From assembly GCA_903860195.1 (NCBI GenBank), contig CAIOPO010000181.1, forward strand, positions 1 through 33,783: a DNA stretch of 33,783 nucleotides, in the 5' to 3' direction. The position numbers were made by a program, and so were the translations under genes. Shown in pieces: positions 14,939 to 24,349 of this stretch. The stretch's first letter is position 1; the number at the start of each line of letters is the position of its first letter. A model generated the notes under the pieces. That model had not been told where the DNA came from. It saw nothing but the letters and a program-made list of their open reading frames with translations, and did no database searches. The DNA is from an uncultured Opitutia bacterium (lineage in GTDB: Bacteria; Verrucomicrobiota; Verrucomicrobiia; Opitutales; UBA953).

Positions 14939-16615
14939 ATGTCCGAAAGCCCGACCCACCGGCACTTCATCCAGCAGATCATCGATTCGGACCTGGCCGC
15001 CGGCCGCCGGACTTCGGTGGTCACGCGCTTCCCGCCGGAGCCCAACGGCTACCTGCACGTGGGCCACGCCAAGTCCATCTGCCTCAACTTCGGCCTGGCG
15101 CTCGAGTTCCAGGGCCGCTGCCACCTGCGGATGGACGACACGAATCCCGCCAAGGAGGAGACGGAATACGTGGAGTCGATCAAGGAGGACGTGCGCTGGC
15201 TGGGCTTCGACTGGGGCGAGCACTACTACCAGGCCTCGGACTACTTCGCGCGGATGCATGCCGACGCCGTCAGGCTGATCCGGCTCGGCAAGGCCTACGT
15301 CTGCTTCCTCTCGCAGGACCAGATCCGCGAGTTCCACGGCGACGAGAAGCGGGCGGGCAAGGCCAGCCCGACCCGCGACGCCACGGTCGAGGAGAACTTG
15401 GCGGCGTTCGAAAAGATGACCCGCGGCGAATACGACGAAGGCAAGGCGGTCCTCCGCGCCAAGATCGACATGGCCTCGCCGAACATGCACCTGCGCGACC
15501 CGGTCATCTACCGCATCCGCAAGACGAGCCACCACAACACCGGCGACCAGTGGTGCGTCTATCCGATGTATGACTACGCGCATCCCCTCGAGGACGCCTA
15601 CGAGTCCGTCACGCATTCGATCTGCACGCTGGAGTTCGAAGTCCACCGTCCCTTCTACGACTGGCTCCTCTCCGCCCTCGGCTTCGAGGGCCGTCCGCAG
15701 CAGATCGAATTCGCCCGCCTCAACCTGACCTACACGGTCATGTCCAAGCGCCGCCTGCTCGAGCTGGTGCAGGAAGGACGCGTCTCCGGCTGGGATGACC
15801 CGCGCATGCCCACCATCTCGGGGATGCGCCGCCGCGGCTACACCCCGGCCGCCTTGCGCAAGTTCTGCGAGACGGTCGGCGTCACCAAGCACAACTCGCT
15901 CTCCGACGTGGCCCTGCTCGAGCACGCCGTCCGCGACGACCTCAACCGCACTTCGCCCCGCTTCATGGCCGTGCTCGATCCGGTCCGTCTGGTCATCGAG
16001 AACTACCCCGAGGGTCAGACCGAGGAGCTGCAGGCCGTCAACAACCCCGAGGACCCGGCGGCGGGCACGCGCAAGGTGCCCTTCTCCCGGACGCTGCTCA
16101 TCGAGCGCGCGGACTTCCTGGAGAACGCCGACAAGAAGTTCTTCCGCCTCACGCCCGGCCAGGAGGTCCGCCTCCGCTGGGGCTACTTCGTGAAGTGCAC
16201 CGGCTGCCGCAAGGACGCGGCCGGCAATGTCACGGAGGTCACCTGTACCTACGACCCCGCCACCCGCGGCGGCGACGCGCCGGACGGCCGCAAGGTCAAG
16301 GGCACCATCCATTGGGTCTCCGAAGCCCACGCCGGCGACGTCGAAGCCCGTCTCTACGACCGCCTTTTCGCCCACGAGGACCTGAACCACCTCCCCGAAG
16401 GCAAGGACTGGCGCGACCTGCTCAATCCCGCCTCACTCAACGCCGTGCGCGCCAAGGTCGAGCCGGCGCTGCTGGCCGTGAGCCCGGGCACGAGGGTCCA
16501 GTTCGAACGCACCGGCTATTTCTGCGCCGACGCCAAGGATTCGAAGCCGGAGCAGCCCGTCTTCAACCGCACGGTCACGCTCAAGGACTCCTGGGCGAAG
16601 CAGGCCGGCAAGTGA
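14939..16615 (+). CDS. glnS: Glutaminyl-tRNA synthetase
   Basis: It charges tRNA-Gln directly with glutamine, avoiding the GatCAB transamidation route for that tRNA. The class I signature RFPPEPNGYLHVGHAKS lies at about residues 25-41, with MDDTNPAKEE after it. VMSKRRLLELV is the KMSKS loop. The C-terminal anticodon-binding beta-barrels include RVQFERTGYFCADAKDS. The 558-aa length matches E. coli GlnRS (554). It starts 4 bp after the gltX stop, so the two are very likely cotranscribed. The stop codon overlaps the first bases of a 63-nt direct repeat related to the tRNA-Ser 3' end. Confidence 0.96.
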   Translation: MSESPTHRHFIQQIIDSDLAAGRRTSVVTRFPPEPNGYLHVGHAKSICLNFGLALEFQGRCHLRMDDTNPAKEETEYVESIKEDVRWLGFDWGEHYYQASDYFARMHADAVRLIRLGKAYVCFLSQDQIREFHGDEKRAGKASPTRDATVEENLAAFEKMTRGEYDEGKAVLRAKIDMASPNMHLRDPVIYRIRKTSHHNTGDQWCVYPMYDYAHPLEDAYESVTHSICTLEFEVHRPFYDWLLSALGFEGRPQQIEFARLNLTYTVMSKRRLLELVQEGRVSGWDDPRMPTISGMRRRGYTPAALRKFCETVGVTKHNSLSDVALLEHAVRDDLNRTSPRFMAVLDPVRLVIENYPEGQTEELQAVNNPEDPAAGTRKVPFSRTLLIERADFLENADKKFFRLTPGQEVRLRWGYFVKCTGCRKDAAGNVTEVTCTYDPATRGGDAPDGRKVKGTIHWVSEAHAGDVEARLYDRLFAHEDLNHLPEGKDWRDLLNPASLNAVRAKVEPALLAVSPGTRVQFERTGYFCADAKDSKPEQPVFNRTVTLKDSWAKQAGK

Positions 16616-16676
16616 GGTTCTCATCCCTTCGTCGGGGCTGGTTGGGCTGATTCGGTCTGGCGGAGAGGGAGGGATT
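16614..16676 (-). repeat. Direct repeat copy 1: partial tRNA-Ser 3' end with flank
   Basis: This 63-nt segment matches 16749-16811 with 7 mismatches, all in the flank; the 29 nt at 16648-16676 are identical. It contains, on the minus strand, the CCA, discriminator, 3' acceptor strand and part of the T arm of tRNA-Ser, and then breaks off in the T loop. It is a tRNA remnant and not a functional tRNA. Confidence 0.85.
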
Positions 16677-16680
16677 GGCT

Positions 16681-16737
16681 CCGCTGCGCTGCGGGGCTAC
16701 GCCCCAAACCTTCGGTTTGCCCGCTCGGCCTTCGGCC
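16681..16737. repeat. Array of short perfect hairpins between the tRNA-Ser 3'-end copies
   Basis: Successive stems are CCGC/GCGG (16681-16694), GGGGC-TAC-GCCCC (16693-16705), AAACC-TTC-GGTTT (16706-16718) and GGCC-TTC-GGCC (16727-16737). Three have 3-nt loops. The array fills most of the 72 bp between the two direct repeats. It could be a REP-like palindromic element or a bidirectional terminator between glnS and tRNA-Ser. Confidence 0.75.
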
Positions 16738-16748
16738 TCGCCGAACCG

Positions 16749-16880
<132 letters not shown>

Positions 16881-16936
16881 TGAAAACCAGACTGAAAGCC
16901 CATCAAAGGTGGACGCCCTGATGCGTCAACCACGGA

Positions 16937-18166
16937 CTAGGCCCCGGCGGCCGTCCGGACGCGCCCCAAGGCCGAAGTTTGGCGCTCCCGAAGGACGGCC
17001 TGGGCCCTGCTGACCTTGGCCTTCGCGGCGGCGGGGTCCTTGGCGATGGACAGGACGGCCGGCACGATGCCCGCGAGCTGCGGTTCGTCGTCCAGGTCGA
17101 AGAGCCATTCGTGCAGGCCGATGTCCTTCCACATGTTGCCCTTCGAGGTCTGCTCGGCCCAGCGGCACACGACGGCCGGGATGCCGTTGCCGACGCACAT
17201 GATGGGCGAATGCATCTCATTGCCGAAGAGTCCGGCGCTGCGGACGTAGACGCTCAACGCCTCGTCGGTGAGCCAGTAATCCTGACGCCAGACCACGCGG
17301 TCCTTCACGTCGTCAGGCAGCCTGTCGTAAAGCATCTCCTTGCCGATGGCCATCTGGGTCCGGTCCTCGGGGCAGATCAGCACCTTGAGGTCGGTCTGCT
17401 TCACGACCGCGACGATGGCGGCGCGAAGCTGCGCATGGTCGTGCTCTTTCATCTCGTCGTTGCGCTTCTGCTTCACGGGATCGAAGGCGCGCTCACGGTG
17501 GATCGTCCAATACGGCGTGAACCGGTAGCGCGGGATGCAGCAGAGGAACTTGCCCCGCTCGAGGCCCCAGCCGTGCAGGAAGGCCTCGGCCTTCTCGTCG
17601 TCGCGCAGGTCGGTCGCGAACGCGCCGTCGGGTCCGAATTCCATGACCGGACACTTCACGCCGGCGGCCTGGGCGGTCGCGAGCGAGACCGAGTCGCGGA
17701 AATAGACGAACTGGGCGCCGGTGAGTACTCCGACCGTCTCCGGCGTCGGACTGCCCAGCGTGATGCCCAGCACGCCGTAGGGCTTAGGACCCTGCTGTCG
17801 CCAGAGCGCGACCTGCTTCTCGCCCACCAGGGAGGGACCGGAACCGTGCAACAGGAAGTCGTTCTCGGCGTAAAGCTTCGCGACGTCAGGCCTGGGGCTG
17901 GCGAACTTCAGCTTCGGAAAACGGGCGGCCAGCATCTCCTTCACGCCGTTGTCGACGTTGGAGGGCCAGAGCGTGACCTCGGCCTCCGGGAAGTGCCGCT
18001 CCAGCAAGGCCAGCACCCCCGGGGTGTGCGCGATGTCGCCGATGTTCACGGTCTGCCAGGAGGACCGCAGCACGATCCGCGGCGCCCTCCCCTTCGTCGT
18101 GCAGCCGGCCAGCGCCGCGCCGAGGGCCGCGACGGAGGCGGCGAGGAAGTCGCGTCGTGAAGTCAT
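16937..18166 (-). CDS. Polysaccharide pyruvyl transferase family protein with Tat/lipoprotein signal
   Basis: The 409-aa protein begins with a twin-arginine signal SRRDFLAAS and a lipobox-like LAGC with Cys22, so it is probably exported and lipidated. The rest resembles the polysaccharide pyruvyl transferase fold (CsaB/WcaK-like, PF04230). It has a Rossmann-type start with NIGD (NIGDIAHTPGVLALL), the LLHGSGPSLVG segment, YFRDSVSL, and a C-terminal half with GNEMHSPIMCVGNGIPAV, the usual R.H-type region. Family members move pyruvate from PEP to glycans in the cytosol, so an exported version is odd. It is the last gene of the five-gene minus-strand operon, 46 bp after the cytochrome/WD40 gene. 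Function is unassigned. Confidence 0.75.
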   Translation of the reverse strand: MTSRRDFLAASVAALGAALAGCTTKGRAPRIVLRSSWQTVNIGDIAHTPGVLALLERHFPEAEVTLWPSNVDNGVKEMLAARFPKLKFASPRPDVAKLYAENDFLLHGSGPSLVGEKQVALWRQQGPKPYGVLGITLGSPTPETVGVLTGAQFVYFRDSVSLATAQAAGVKCPVMEFGPDGAFATDLRDDEKAEAFLHGWGLERGKFLCCIPRYRFTPYWTIHRERAFDPVKQKRNDEMKEHDHAQLRAAIVAVVKQTDLKVLICPEDRTQMAIGKEMLYDRLPDDVKDRVVWRQDYWLTDEALSVYVRSAGLFGNEMHSPIMCVGNGIPAVVCRWAEQTSKGNMWKDIGLHEWLFDLDDEPQLAGIVPAVLSIAKDPAAAKAKVSRAQAVLRERQTSALGRVRTAAGA

Positions 18167-18212
18167 GGCGGAGGTCTCTCACGCCACGGGCCCGCGGGCG
18201 AGAAGCAAAAGC

Positions 18213-21200
18213 TCAGTTGGCCTTCGGAGCGTCCTTCTTGGGCAGCAGGGCGAGGTAACGCTCCCGGTCCTGCGCCACCTTGGCCTTGAGGGGTTCGACC
18301 TGCGGCTGGAGTTCCGCGAGCGACTTGGCGATCTCCTCGAGGTTTTTCAGGCGCTGGGGACCTTCCTTGACGGCGGCGGCGAGCGCCTTCTCGGCGGCAT
18401 CGACGGACTGGCGCCCGGCGGCGAGCGCCTTCTCGGCTTCGGCGAGCTCGGCCTGCTTGGCGACGAGCGGCTTGGAGGCCTCGGCAAGCTTGGCCCGGGC
18501 GGCGGTCAGGGCCTTCTCCAGGCCGGGGATCGCCTCCTGCGAGGACTTGAGGGCGGCCTGCTGGGGCGCGAGCTGGGCCTGCTGGTCCTTCTCCAGCTTG
18601 GCGACGGCCGCTTCCTTGGCCTGGCGCTCCGCGACCTGCTTCTCACGGATCGCCATGAGGCGGTCCACTTCGGTCCGGGCGGCCTTGTGGGCCTCCTCCG
18701 TCTTGACGGTCTGCGCGGCGAGTCCTGCGAGCTTGCCCTCCTCGGCCTTCAGGGCTGCGACCGCGGCGGCGAGGATCTTCTCGCGCTCGCCGAGGACGGC
18801 CTGCGCGGAGGCCAGGGAGGACTGCGCCTTGGCCACGGCGGCGAGTGCGGCCGACAGGCTCTTTTCGGTGGCGCGCTTGCGCTCGAAGTAGCCGATCGAG
18901 AAGATCGCCTTGAAGCCGCGGGCGGCCTCGAATTCGGTCCGGGCCGCGGTGACGGCCTGCGCGGCGGAGGCGACGCCGGCCTGCGCGGCCGCGACCTCCT
19001 TGGACTGGGCGGCGAGCACGGCCTCGGCCTTGTCGCGGCGCGAGGCGACCGCGGTGACGACCGCTTTCGCGTCGGCCTGCGCCTTCTTCGCGGCCTCCAT
19101 CGTCTTGAGCGCGGTCTCGAGCGCCGCCCGGGCGGCGTTGCGCTGCAGACGGACGGGCTCGATGGACTGGTTGAACTGCTCGACCGCCGCCTTCGCGGCG
19201 TTGACGTTCATCAGGTGGGTGCCGGCGGCCTTGTCCAAGGCGGCCTGGAGTTCGGCCACCGCCTTGAGCTGCGACTCGAGACGGCCGGAGGCCTCGGCCT
19301 CGGACTGACGCGGAGCCGACAGCTCCTTCTCCAGCGCGGGCAGCTCGGCCTTGATGCGGGCGGCGGCCTGCTCGAGGGCGGGCACGCGGGCGGCGGCTTC
19401 ATCGCGCGCCTGCCGGGCGGCGGGCAGCCTGGCCTCGGCCTGCTTGGCGGCGGCCTCGTTCTCCGTCCGGGCGGCGATGAGGTCGGCGATGTCCGACTCG
19501 ATCTTGGCGAGCCGGTCCTGGTCGGAGAGCAGGCCGACGTTGAACTGGGCGGCCTTGAGCGCGGCGAGACGCTCGCGCAACGACGGCAGCTCGGCGTGCG
19601 CGGTGCGGACCTTGGAGAGCGACGCGTCGGCGGCCTCGACCTTGGCGAGGCGGGCCTTGGTGCGCGCGGACTGGTCGACGTAGAAGCCGCGGGCCTTGGT
19701 GATGTCGGCGATCTGCGCCTCAGCCTTGGCCTTGTCCTTGGCGAGCAGGCCTTTCCAGTAGGCGAGCCCCTTGTCCATCTCGACGACGCGCGCCTCGAGG
19801 TCGGCGAGGTCGGCGCGGAGCCAGGCGGCGTTCGCGGAGGATTCGCGCAGGGCGTAGAGGGCCTTCTGCAGCGCGTCCAGCTCCCCGGCCCGGACCTTGG
19901 CGAGCTCGGCCCGACGGGCGACGATGGCGGGGCGCTCCTTTTCCGGAACCTTGTCATGCTTCACCTTGAGGTCGGCGCGCTCCTTCTCGATGCCGGCGAC
20001 CTTGGCCCGCATCGCGGCGACGGCGGCTTCGGCGTCGGCGGAGGCCTTGCGGGCGGCCGCTTCGGCGGGGCTGGGCTCGACCGCGGGATGGGCGGCCAGC
20101 AGGGCCTCGATTTCGGCGATGCGACGCTCGGTCTCGGCGACGCGGTCCGCGAGCTTGGGAGGATTGGAGGAGACCTGCGCGGCGGCCTGACCGTTGGTGA
20201 GGTCGATGAACTTGACCTCGCCGAGCCAGTTGCCGGAGACGGCGGACTTGCCGTCGTGCAGCGCGGCGACCGCGGAGACCACGTCCCCCTGCGGCTGCGC
20301 TTCACCGAGCTTCTTGCCCTCGACCGACCACAGCGCGACCTTGCCGTCCTGTCCGCAGGTGACGATGCGCCCGTCGGGCGTGAAGGCGACGCCCTCCACC
20401 CCGCCGCCGTGGGCGGACCAGTTGGCCACGCGCTTGCCCGTCTTCATCTCCCAGACCGAGACCGTGCCGTCGGCGGAGCAGCTGGCGAGGACGTTGGAGT
20501 CGGCGCGCCAGGAAAGTCCGGTGACGGACTTCTGGTGCTGTCCGAGGTTGAAGAATTCGCCGCCGTTGTCGGCCTCCCAGACCATGACGTTCCCGTTGCG
20601 GTCGGAGGTGGCGAGGAGGATGCCGTCGGGACTGAAGTCGGCGCCGGTCACCCACTCGGTGTGCTTCGAGATGACGTAGAGCTCCTCGCCGGTGGCGACG
20701 TCGAAGCACTTGACCTTCTTGGCATTGGTCCCGAACGCGACCCGGCGGTGGTCGGGCGAGATGTCGGCCGACATCAGCTGGTCGAACTCCTTGCCGACCT
20801 CGGCGATGCGGCGCCCCGTGCGCACATCCCAGATCACGGCGTGGCCGAGCTTGCCGCCCCGGCCTCCCCCGAGGATCAGGAGCGAGCCGTTGGCGCTGAA
20901 CTTCAGCGAACGCGCGTAGCCTTCCGGATAAGGCAGGACGCCGGCCAGCTCGCGCGAGTCGGTGTCGTAGAGGAGGATCTGCTTCTGTCCCGCGACCGCG
21001 AGGAGCGAGGTCCAGGGGCTGGCCGCCATCGCGACCACCGCGGAGGTCCGGGGCGTCACCACGACGGGCTCGAGCAGGACGTGCTCAGGGCGCGCCGCGG
21101 GTCCGTCAGGCTTCCCGGCGGAACCGGTGACCGCGAGCTCGACCTTGGGGCGGTTCGACTTGCGGGCGACGCTGTTCTTGGACTGGAGGGCGCCGCCTTC

Positions 21201-21539
21201 GATCCACTTGGCGAGCGTGACGAGGTCCTTCGCGTCGAGCGGCGCGCCTTCGGGCGGCATGAAGGGCTCCTCCTTCTTGGCGCTGCAGGTCCAGAGACGG
21301 CTGGCGGAAGGATTGCCCGGATCGATCACGGCCCCGCCCGAGCCGCCGTCGACGAGTCCCGCGTAGCTGGTCAGCTCCAGGCCGCCCTTCTTCTTGTCCG
21401 GGTTGTGGCAGGAGAAGCACTTGTTCTCCAGCAGGGGCCGGATGTGGTCGTCGTAGGTGAGCTTCTCCTGGGCCTGGGCGCAGACGCTGAGGAGCGCGGC
21501 GCAGACGAGGGACCGGCGGCTGAGCGGACGTACGCGCAT
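18213..21539 (-). CDS. Cytochrome c / WD40 beta-propeller / long coiled-coil fusion protein
   Basis: The 1108-aa exported protein has three parts. After a signal peptide (about 1-24), a planctomycete-type cytochrome c domain (PSCyt1) carries CFSCH at 41-45 and a possible distal Met94 in FMPPEG. Residues about 165-450 form about seven WD40 blades (for example VIWDVRTGR, DFSPDGILLATSDRNG and SCSADGTVSVWE), enough for one propeller. Residues about 463-1090 are an Ala/Glu/Lys-rich coiled coil with almost no proline over long stretches and one non-heptad interruption with AIFSIGYFERKR. The C-terminus is charged. PSCyt1-WD40 proteins are common in this phylum; the 600-residue coiled coil is less usual. 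It starts 13 bp after the DUF1549/1553 gene and is likely cotranscribed. Function is unknown. Confidence 0.85.
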   Translation of the reverse strand: MRVRPLSRRSLVCAALLSVCAQAQEKLTYDDHIRPLLENKCFSCHNPDKKKGGLELTSYAGLVDGGSGGAVIDPGNPSASRLWTCSAKKEEPFMPPEGAPLDAKDLVTLAKWIEGGALQSKNSVARKSNRPKVELAVTGSAGKPDGPAARPEHVLLEPVVVTPRTSAVVAMAASPWTSLLAVAGQKQILLYDTDSRELAGVLPYPEGYARSLKFSANGSLLILGGGRGGKLGHAVIWDVRTGRRIAEVGKEFDQLMSADISPDHRRVAFGTNAKKVKCFDVATGEELYVISKHTEWVTGADFSPDGILLATSDRNGNVMVWEADNGGEFFNLGQHQKSVTGLSWRADSNVLASCSADGTVSVWEMKTGKRVANWSAHGGGVEGVAFTPDGRIVTCGQDGKVALWSVEGKKLGEAQPQGDVVSAVAALHDGKSAVSGNWLGEVKFIDLTNGQAAAQVSSNPPKLADRVAETERRIAEIEALLAAHPAVEPSPAEAAARKASADAEAAVAAMRAKVAGIEKERADLKVKHDKVPEKERPAIVARRAELAKVRAGELDALQKALYALRESSANAAWLRADLADLEARVVEMDKGLAYWKGLLAKDKAKAEAQIADITKARGFYVDQSARTKARLAKVEAADASLSKVRTAHAELPSLRERLAALKAAQFNVGLLSDQDRLAKIESDIADLIAARTENEAAAKQAEARLPAARQARDEAAARVPALEQAAARIKAELPALEKELSAPRQSEAEASGRLESQLKAVAELQAALDKAAGTHLMNVNAAKAAVEQFNQSIEPVRLQRNAARAALETALKTMEAAKKAQADAKAVVTAVASRRDKAEAVLAAQSKEVAAAQAGVASAAQAVTAARTEFEAARGFKAIFSIGYFERKRATEKSLSAALAAVAKAQSSLASAQAVLGEREKILAAAVAALKAEEGKLAGLAAQTVKTEEAHKAARTEVDRLMAIREKQVAERQAKEAAVAKLEKDQQAQLAPQQAALKSSQEAIPGLEKALTAARAKLAEASKPLVAKQAELAEAEKALAAGRQSVDAAEKALAAAVKEGPQRLKNLEEIAKSLAELQPQVEPLKAKVAQDRERYLALLPKKDAPKAN

Positions 21540-21552
21540 CGTGGCGGGACGG

Positions 21553-24342
21553 TCAGTGGTTGAAGTAGAACTCCTTGGAGTTCATCAGCGCCCAGAAGGC
21601 GTCCTCGAGCACGGCCTGCCGGCTCTCGGGCTCGGCGGCGACGGACTTGATGACCGCGGCGGCCTCGGCCGGGAGCGGACGGCGGCCGAAGACGCGCATG
21701 AACAGCTCCTCGACGATCTCAGGGTCCTTCTTGCCGGCGGCGATGAGGGTCTCGACCACCTTGCCGCGACGGATGCGCTCGTTGAGCGCGTCGCCGTTCA
21801 TCAGGTGCAGGGCCTGGGAGAGCGAGGGGTCGGTCTTGACCTCGCTGGACGCGACCGACTCGCGCTTGGCGCGGCCGAAGGTGGTCAGGAAGTAGTTGGA
21901 CACCGCGCCGTCGGCGATCTGCACCGCGCGGGCGCCGAGCGGGAGGCCCTGGAACTTGTTCGGGGTCTCCGTGATCTGCGAGATGGCGTCGAGGAGGACC
22001 TCGGCGCGCACGCGGCGGACCTGCGAACGGGCGAAGTTCAGACGGTCGCCGGCGTTGGTCTCGTTCGGCTGCGAACTGCGCTGGTAGGCGGCCGAGAGCA
22101 CGATGTCTCGGACGATGCGCCTGAAGTCGTAGTTGTATTCCGTGAGGCGCTTGGCGAGCTCGTCGAGCAGCTCGGGGTTGGAGGGCGGATTCGAGATGCG
22201 CACGTCGTCGACCGGATCGACGATGCCCACGCCGAAGAAGTGGGCCCACACGATGTTGGCGAGGTTGCGGGCGAAGTACGGGTTGCGGGGCGAGGCCAGC
22301 CACTCGGCCAGGACCTTGCGGCGGTCGTCGCCCGGCTTGAGGTCAGGCTCCTCGGCGCCGAGGAACTTGGGCTTCACGGACTTCTTGGTGAGGAAGTGCT
22401 GCGACTCGCCGCCCCGGCTGTTGAAGATCACGACCTCCTGCGGGTCGTCGGTGGTCTTGCGGCCGATCTGGGCGAAGAAGGCGTTGAAGCCGTAGTAGTC
22501 GTCCATCGTCCACCGGTCGAACGGGTGGTTGTGGCACTGCGCGCACTGCAGGCGCATACCCATGAAGACCTGGGCGACGTTCTCGGACAGCTTCAGGCGG
22601 TCGAGCTCGTTCTGGTAGTAGTTGACGGAGGGCACCGAGACGGTGCCGCCGCTGGAGGAGAGCAGCTCGACGACGATCTTGTCGATGGGGACGTTCTTGC
22701 CGATGCGGTCGGCGAGCCAGTTGTAGTAGAGGAGCGCGTTCTTGTAGAAGGGCGGCGCGTTGTTGCCCTGGTTGATGCCGGAGCGGATCTGCAGCAGCTC
22801 GGACCACTTCATCACCCAGAGCTCGGTGAACTCCTTGCGCTGCAGCAGGGCGTCGACGAGCTTGGCGCGCTTGTCCGGGGACTTGTCGGCGACGAAGGCG
22901 CGGACTTCCTCGGGCTTCGGATAGAGGCCGACGACGTCGATGTGGACGCGACGGACGAAGGTCTCGTCGTCACAGAGGCCGGAGGGCAGGATGCGCAGGC
23001 GGTGCAGGCGCTCGTTCACCGCCTTGTCGACGTAGTTGACCTCCTCGGCCTTGGGACGCTCGTACTTCAGGCCCTTGGGGATGACGATGACCTGGGCGGT
23101 GATGCTGTAGACGTCGAAGCGCGCCAGCATGAAGGCGGCGCCGCGGTCGCCGGACTTGACCAGGCCGCCCTTGGTGATGGAGGCGACGGGGTCGTTGTTC
23201 GAGCTGAAGACGACCAGGTCGGTCACGTCACGGTCGGTGCCGTCGGAATACTTGGCCCGGACGGTGATCTGCTGGGCGGTGCCGGGGCCTTCGAGCACGA
23301 TCTGGGAGGGGAAGATCTCGACGCCGGTGACCTTGGCGATGTCGGCGGGATCGTCCTTGGCCCCGTTGGTGATCCATTCCAGGACCGCCTTGTTGTAAGC
23401 GGAGTCGGGCTCGTAGAGCTTGTTGCCCGAATGCGGCACGGCGCCCACGGCCTTCTCGACGAGGGTGCTTTCCTCGGGGATGGCGAGGTTGATGCGGCGG
23501 CCGACCATCTCGCGGGTGAGACGGACGTAGTCGCCGGCGGGATCCATGCCGAAGAGGGAGAGGCGGAAGCCGTCCTTGCCGCGGGCGGAACCGTGGCAGC
23601 CGCCGCTGTTGCAGTTGGCGCGCATGAAGACGGGCATGACGTCCTGACGGAAGGAGACCGCCCGGTCCTTGAGGCCGTCCTTGACCGCGACGGGGGCCTT
23701 GGCGGTGAGTCCGCCGATCTGGGCGGAGAGTTCGGTGGCGCCGGCGTCGCCGGCGGCGGTCAGGGTGAAGCCGTCCAGTCGCGCGACCTTGGGATCGGCC
23801 ACCTTGAGCGAGGCGAAGGAGGTGACGTCGCGGGTGGTCGCGTCCTGGAAGGTCGCGAAGACGACCACGCGATGGAAGTCACGGCGGGTCTCGAGGGAGA
23901 ACGAGGCGGGCAGGATCTCCAGCTTCTGGATGGTGGCCAGCTTGGCGGTGAGGTCGGCGCGCTCGGCGTCCACGGCCTTGTCACGGGCCTTGAGCACGAC
24001 GCCGGAGGTCCAGACGGCGCCCTCGGCGACCCAGCGGCGCAGGAGGTCGATCTCGGCCGCGGGCAGCGGCCCGTCCTTGGGCGGCATGATGTCGTCATGC
24101 CCCTTGGGCAGGGTGATGCGCTTCACGATCTCTCCGTCCTTGGGGTCGAGCAGGGAGGCCCCGCTCTCGCCGCCCTTGGCCATCTCCTCACGGGTGGTCA
24201 TGAGGAGCTTGCCCTTCACCTTGTCGGGGTTGTGGCACTCGACGCAGCGCCCCTCGAGGACCGGACGGACCTCGTCGAAGGAGACGGGGGCTCCGCCCAG
24301 CACGGTCGCCAGGAGCAGCGGAAGAAGGGTGAGGATGCGCAT
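21553..24342 (-). CDS. PSCyt1 / Big2-like / DUF1549-DUF1553 protein with three haem-binding motifs
   Basis: The 929-aa exported protein starts with a signal peptide (about 1-18). A PSCyt1 cytochrome domain has CVECH (33-37) and IMPPKDG. Two Ig-like Big2-type stretches follow (about 150-225 and 340-420). Between them is CNSGGCH (244-250), a C-x4-CH variant haem motif. DUF1549 (about 437-640) contains CAQCH (600-604) in the conserved CAQCHNHPFD block, and DUF1553 occupies about 680-920 (NIVWAHFFGVGIVDPVDD). DUF1549/DUF1553 proteins are abundant in Planctomycetota and Verrucomicrobiota and usually travel with DUF1501 genes, as here. They are thought to act in periplasmic polymer or sugar metabolism, without firm biochemistry. 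It starts 7 bp after the PPC gene. Confidence 0.92.
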   Translation of the reverse strand: MRILTLLPLLLATVLGGAPVSFDEVRPVLEGRCVECHNPDKVKGKLLMTTREEMAKGGESGASLLDPKDGEIVKRITLPKGHDDIMPPKDGPLPAAEIDLLRRWVAEGAVWTSGVVLKARDKAVDAERADLTAKLATIQKLEILPASFSLETRRDFHRVVVFATFQDATTRDVTSFASLKVADPKVARLDGFTLTAAGDAGATELSAQIGGLTAKAPVAVKDGLKDRAVSFRQDVMPVFMRANCNSGGCHGSARGKDGFRLSLFGMDPAGDYVRLTREMVGRRINLAIPEESTLVEKAVGAVPHSGNKLYEPDSAYNKAVLEWITNGAKDDPADIAKVTGVEIFPSQIVLEGPGTAQQITVRAKYSDGTDRDVTDLVVFSSNNDPVASITKGGLVKSGDRGAAFMLARFDVYSITAQVIVIPKGLKYERPKAEEVNYVDKAVNERLHRLRILPSGLCDDETFVRRVHIDVVGLYPKPEEVRAFVADKSPDKRAKLVDALLQRKEFTELWVMKWSELLQIRSGINQGNNAPPFYKNALLYYNWLADRIGKNVPIDKIVVELLSSSGGTVSVPSVNYYQNELDRLKLSENVAQVFMGMRLQCAQCHNHPFDRWTMDDYYGFNAFFAQIGRKTTDDPQEVVIFNSRGGESQHFLTKKSVKPKFLGAEEPDLKPGDDRRKVLAEWLASPRNPYFARNLANIVWAHFFGVGIVDPVDDVRISNPPSNPELLDELAKRLTEYNYDFRRIVRDIVLSAAYQRSSQPNETNAGDRLNFARSQVRRVRAEVLLDAISQITETPNKFQGLPLGARAVQIADGAVSNYFLTTFGRAKRESVASSEVKTDPSLSQALHLMNGDALNERIRRGKVVETLIAAGKKDPEIVEELFMRVFGRRPLPAEAAAVIKSVAAEPESRQAVLEDAFWALMNSKEFYFNH

Positions 24343-24349
24343 GAAAGTT

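Noticed and set aside
14678-16390. 570-codon minus ORF opposite gltX/glnS
   Set aside because: Antisense to two certain synthetase genes.
17949-21563. Very long + strand ORF (1204 codons) opposite the cytochrome/WD40 gene
   Set aside because: It is the antisense shadow of a gene with clear motifs; its translation is Gly/Leu/Arg/Asp low-complexity with no domain.
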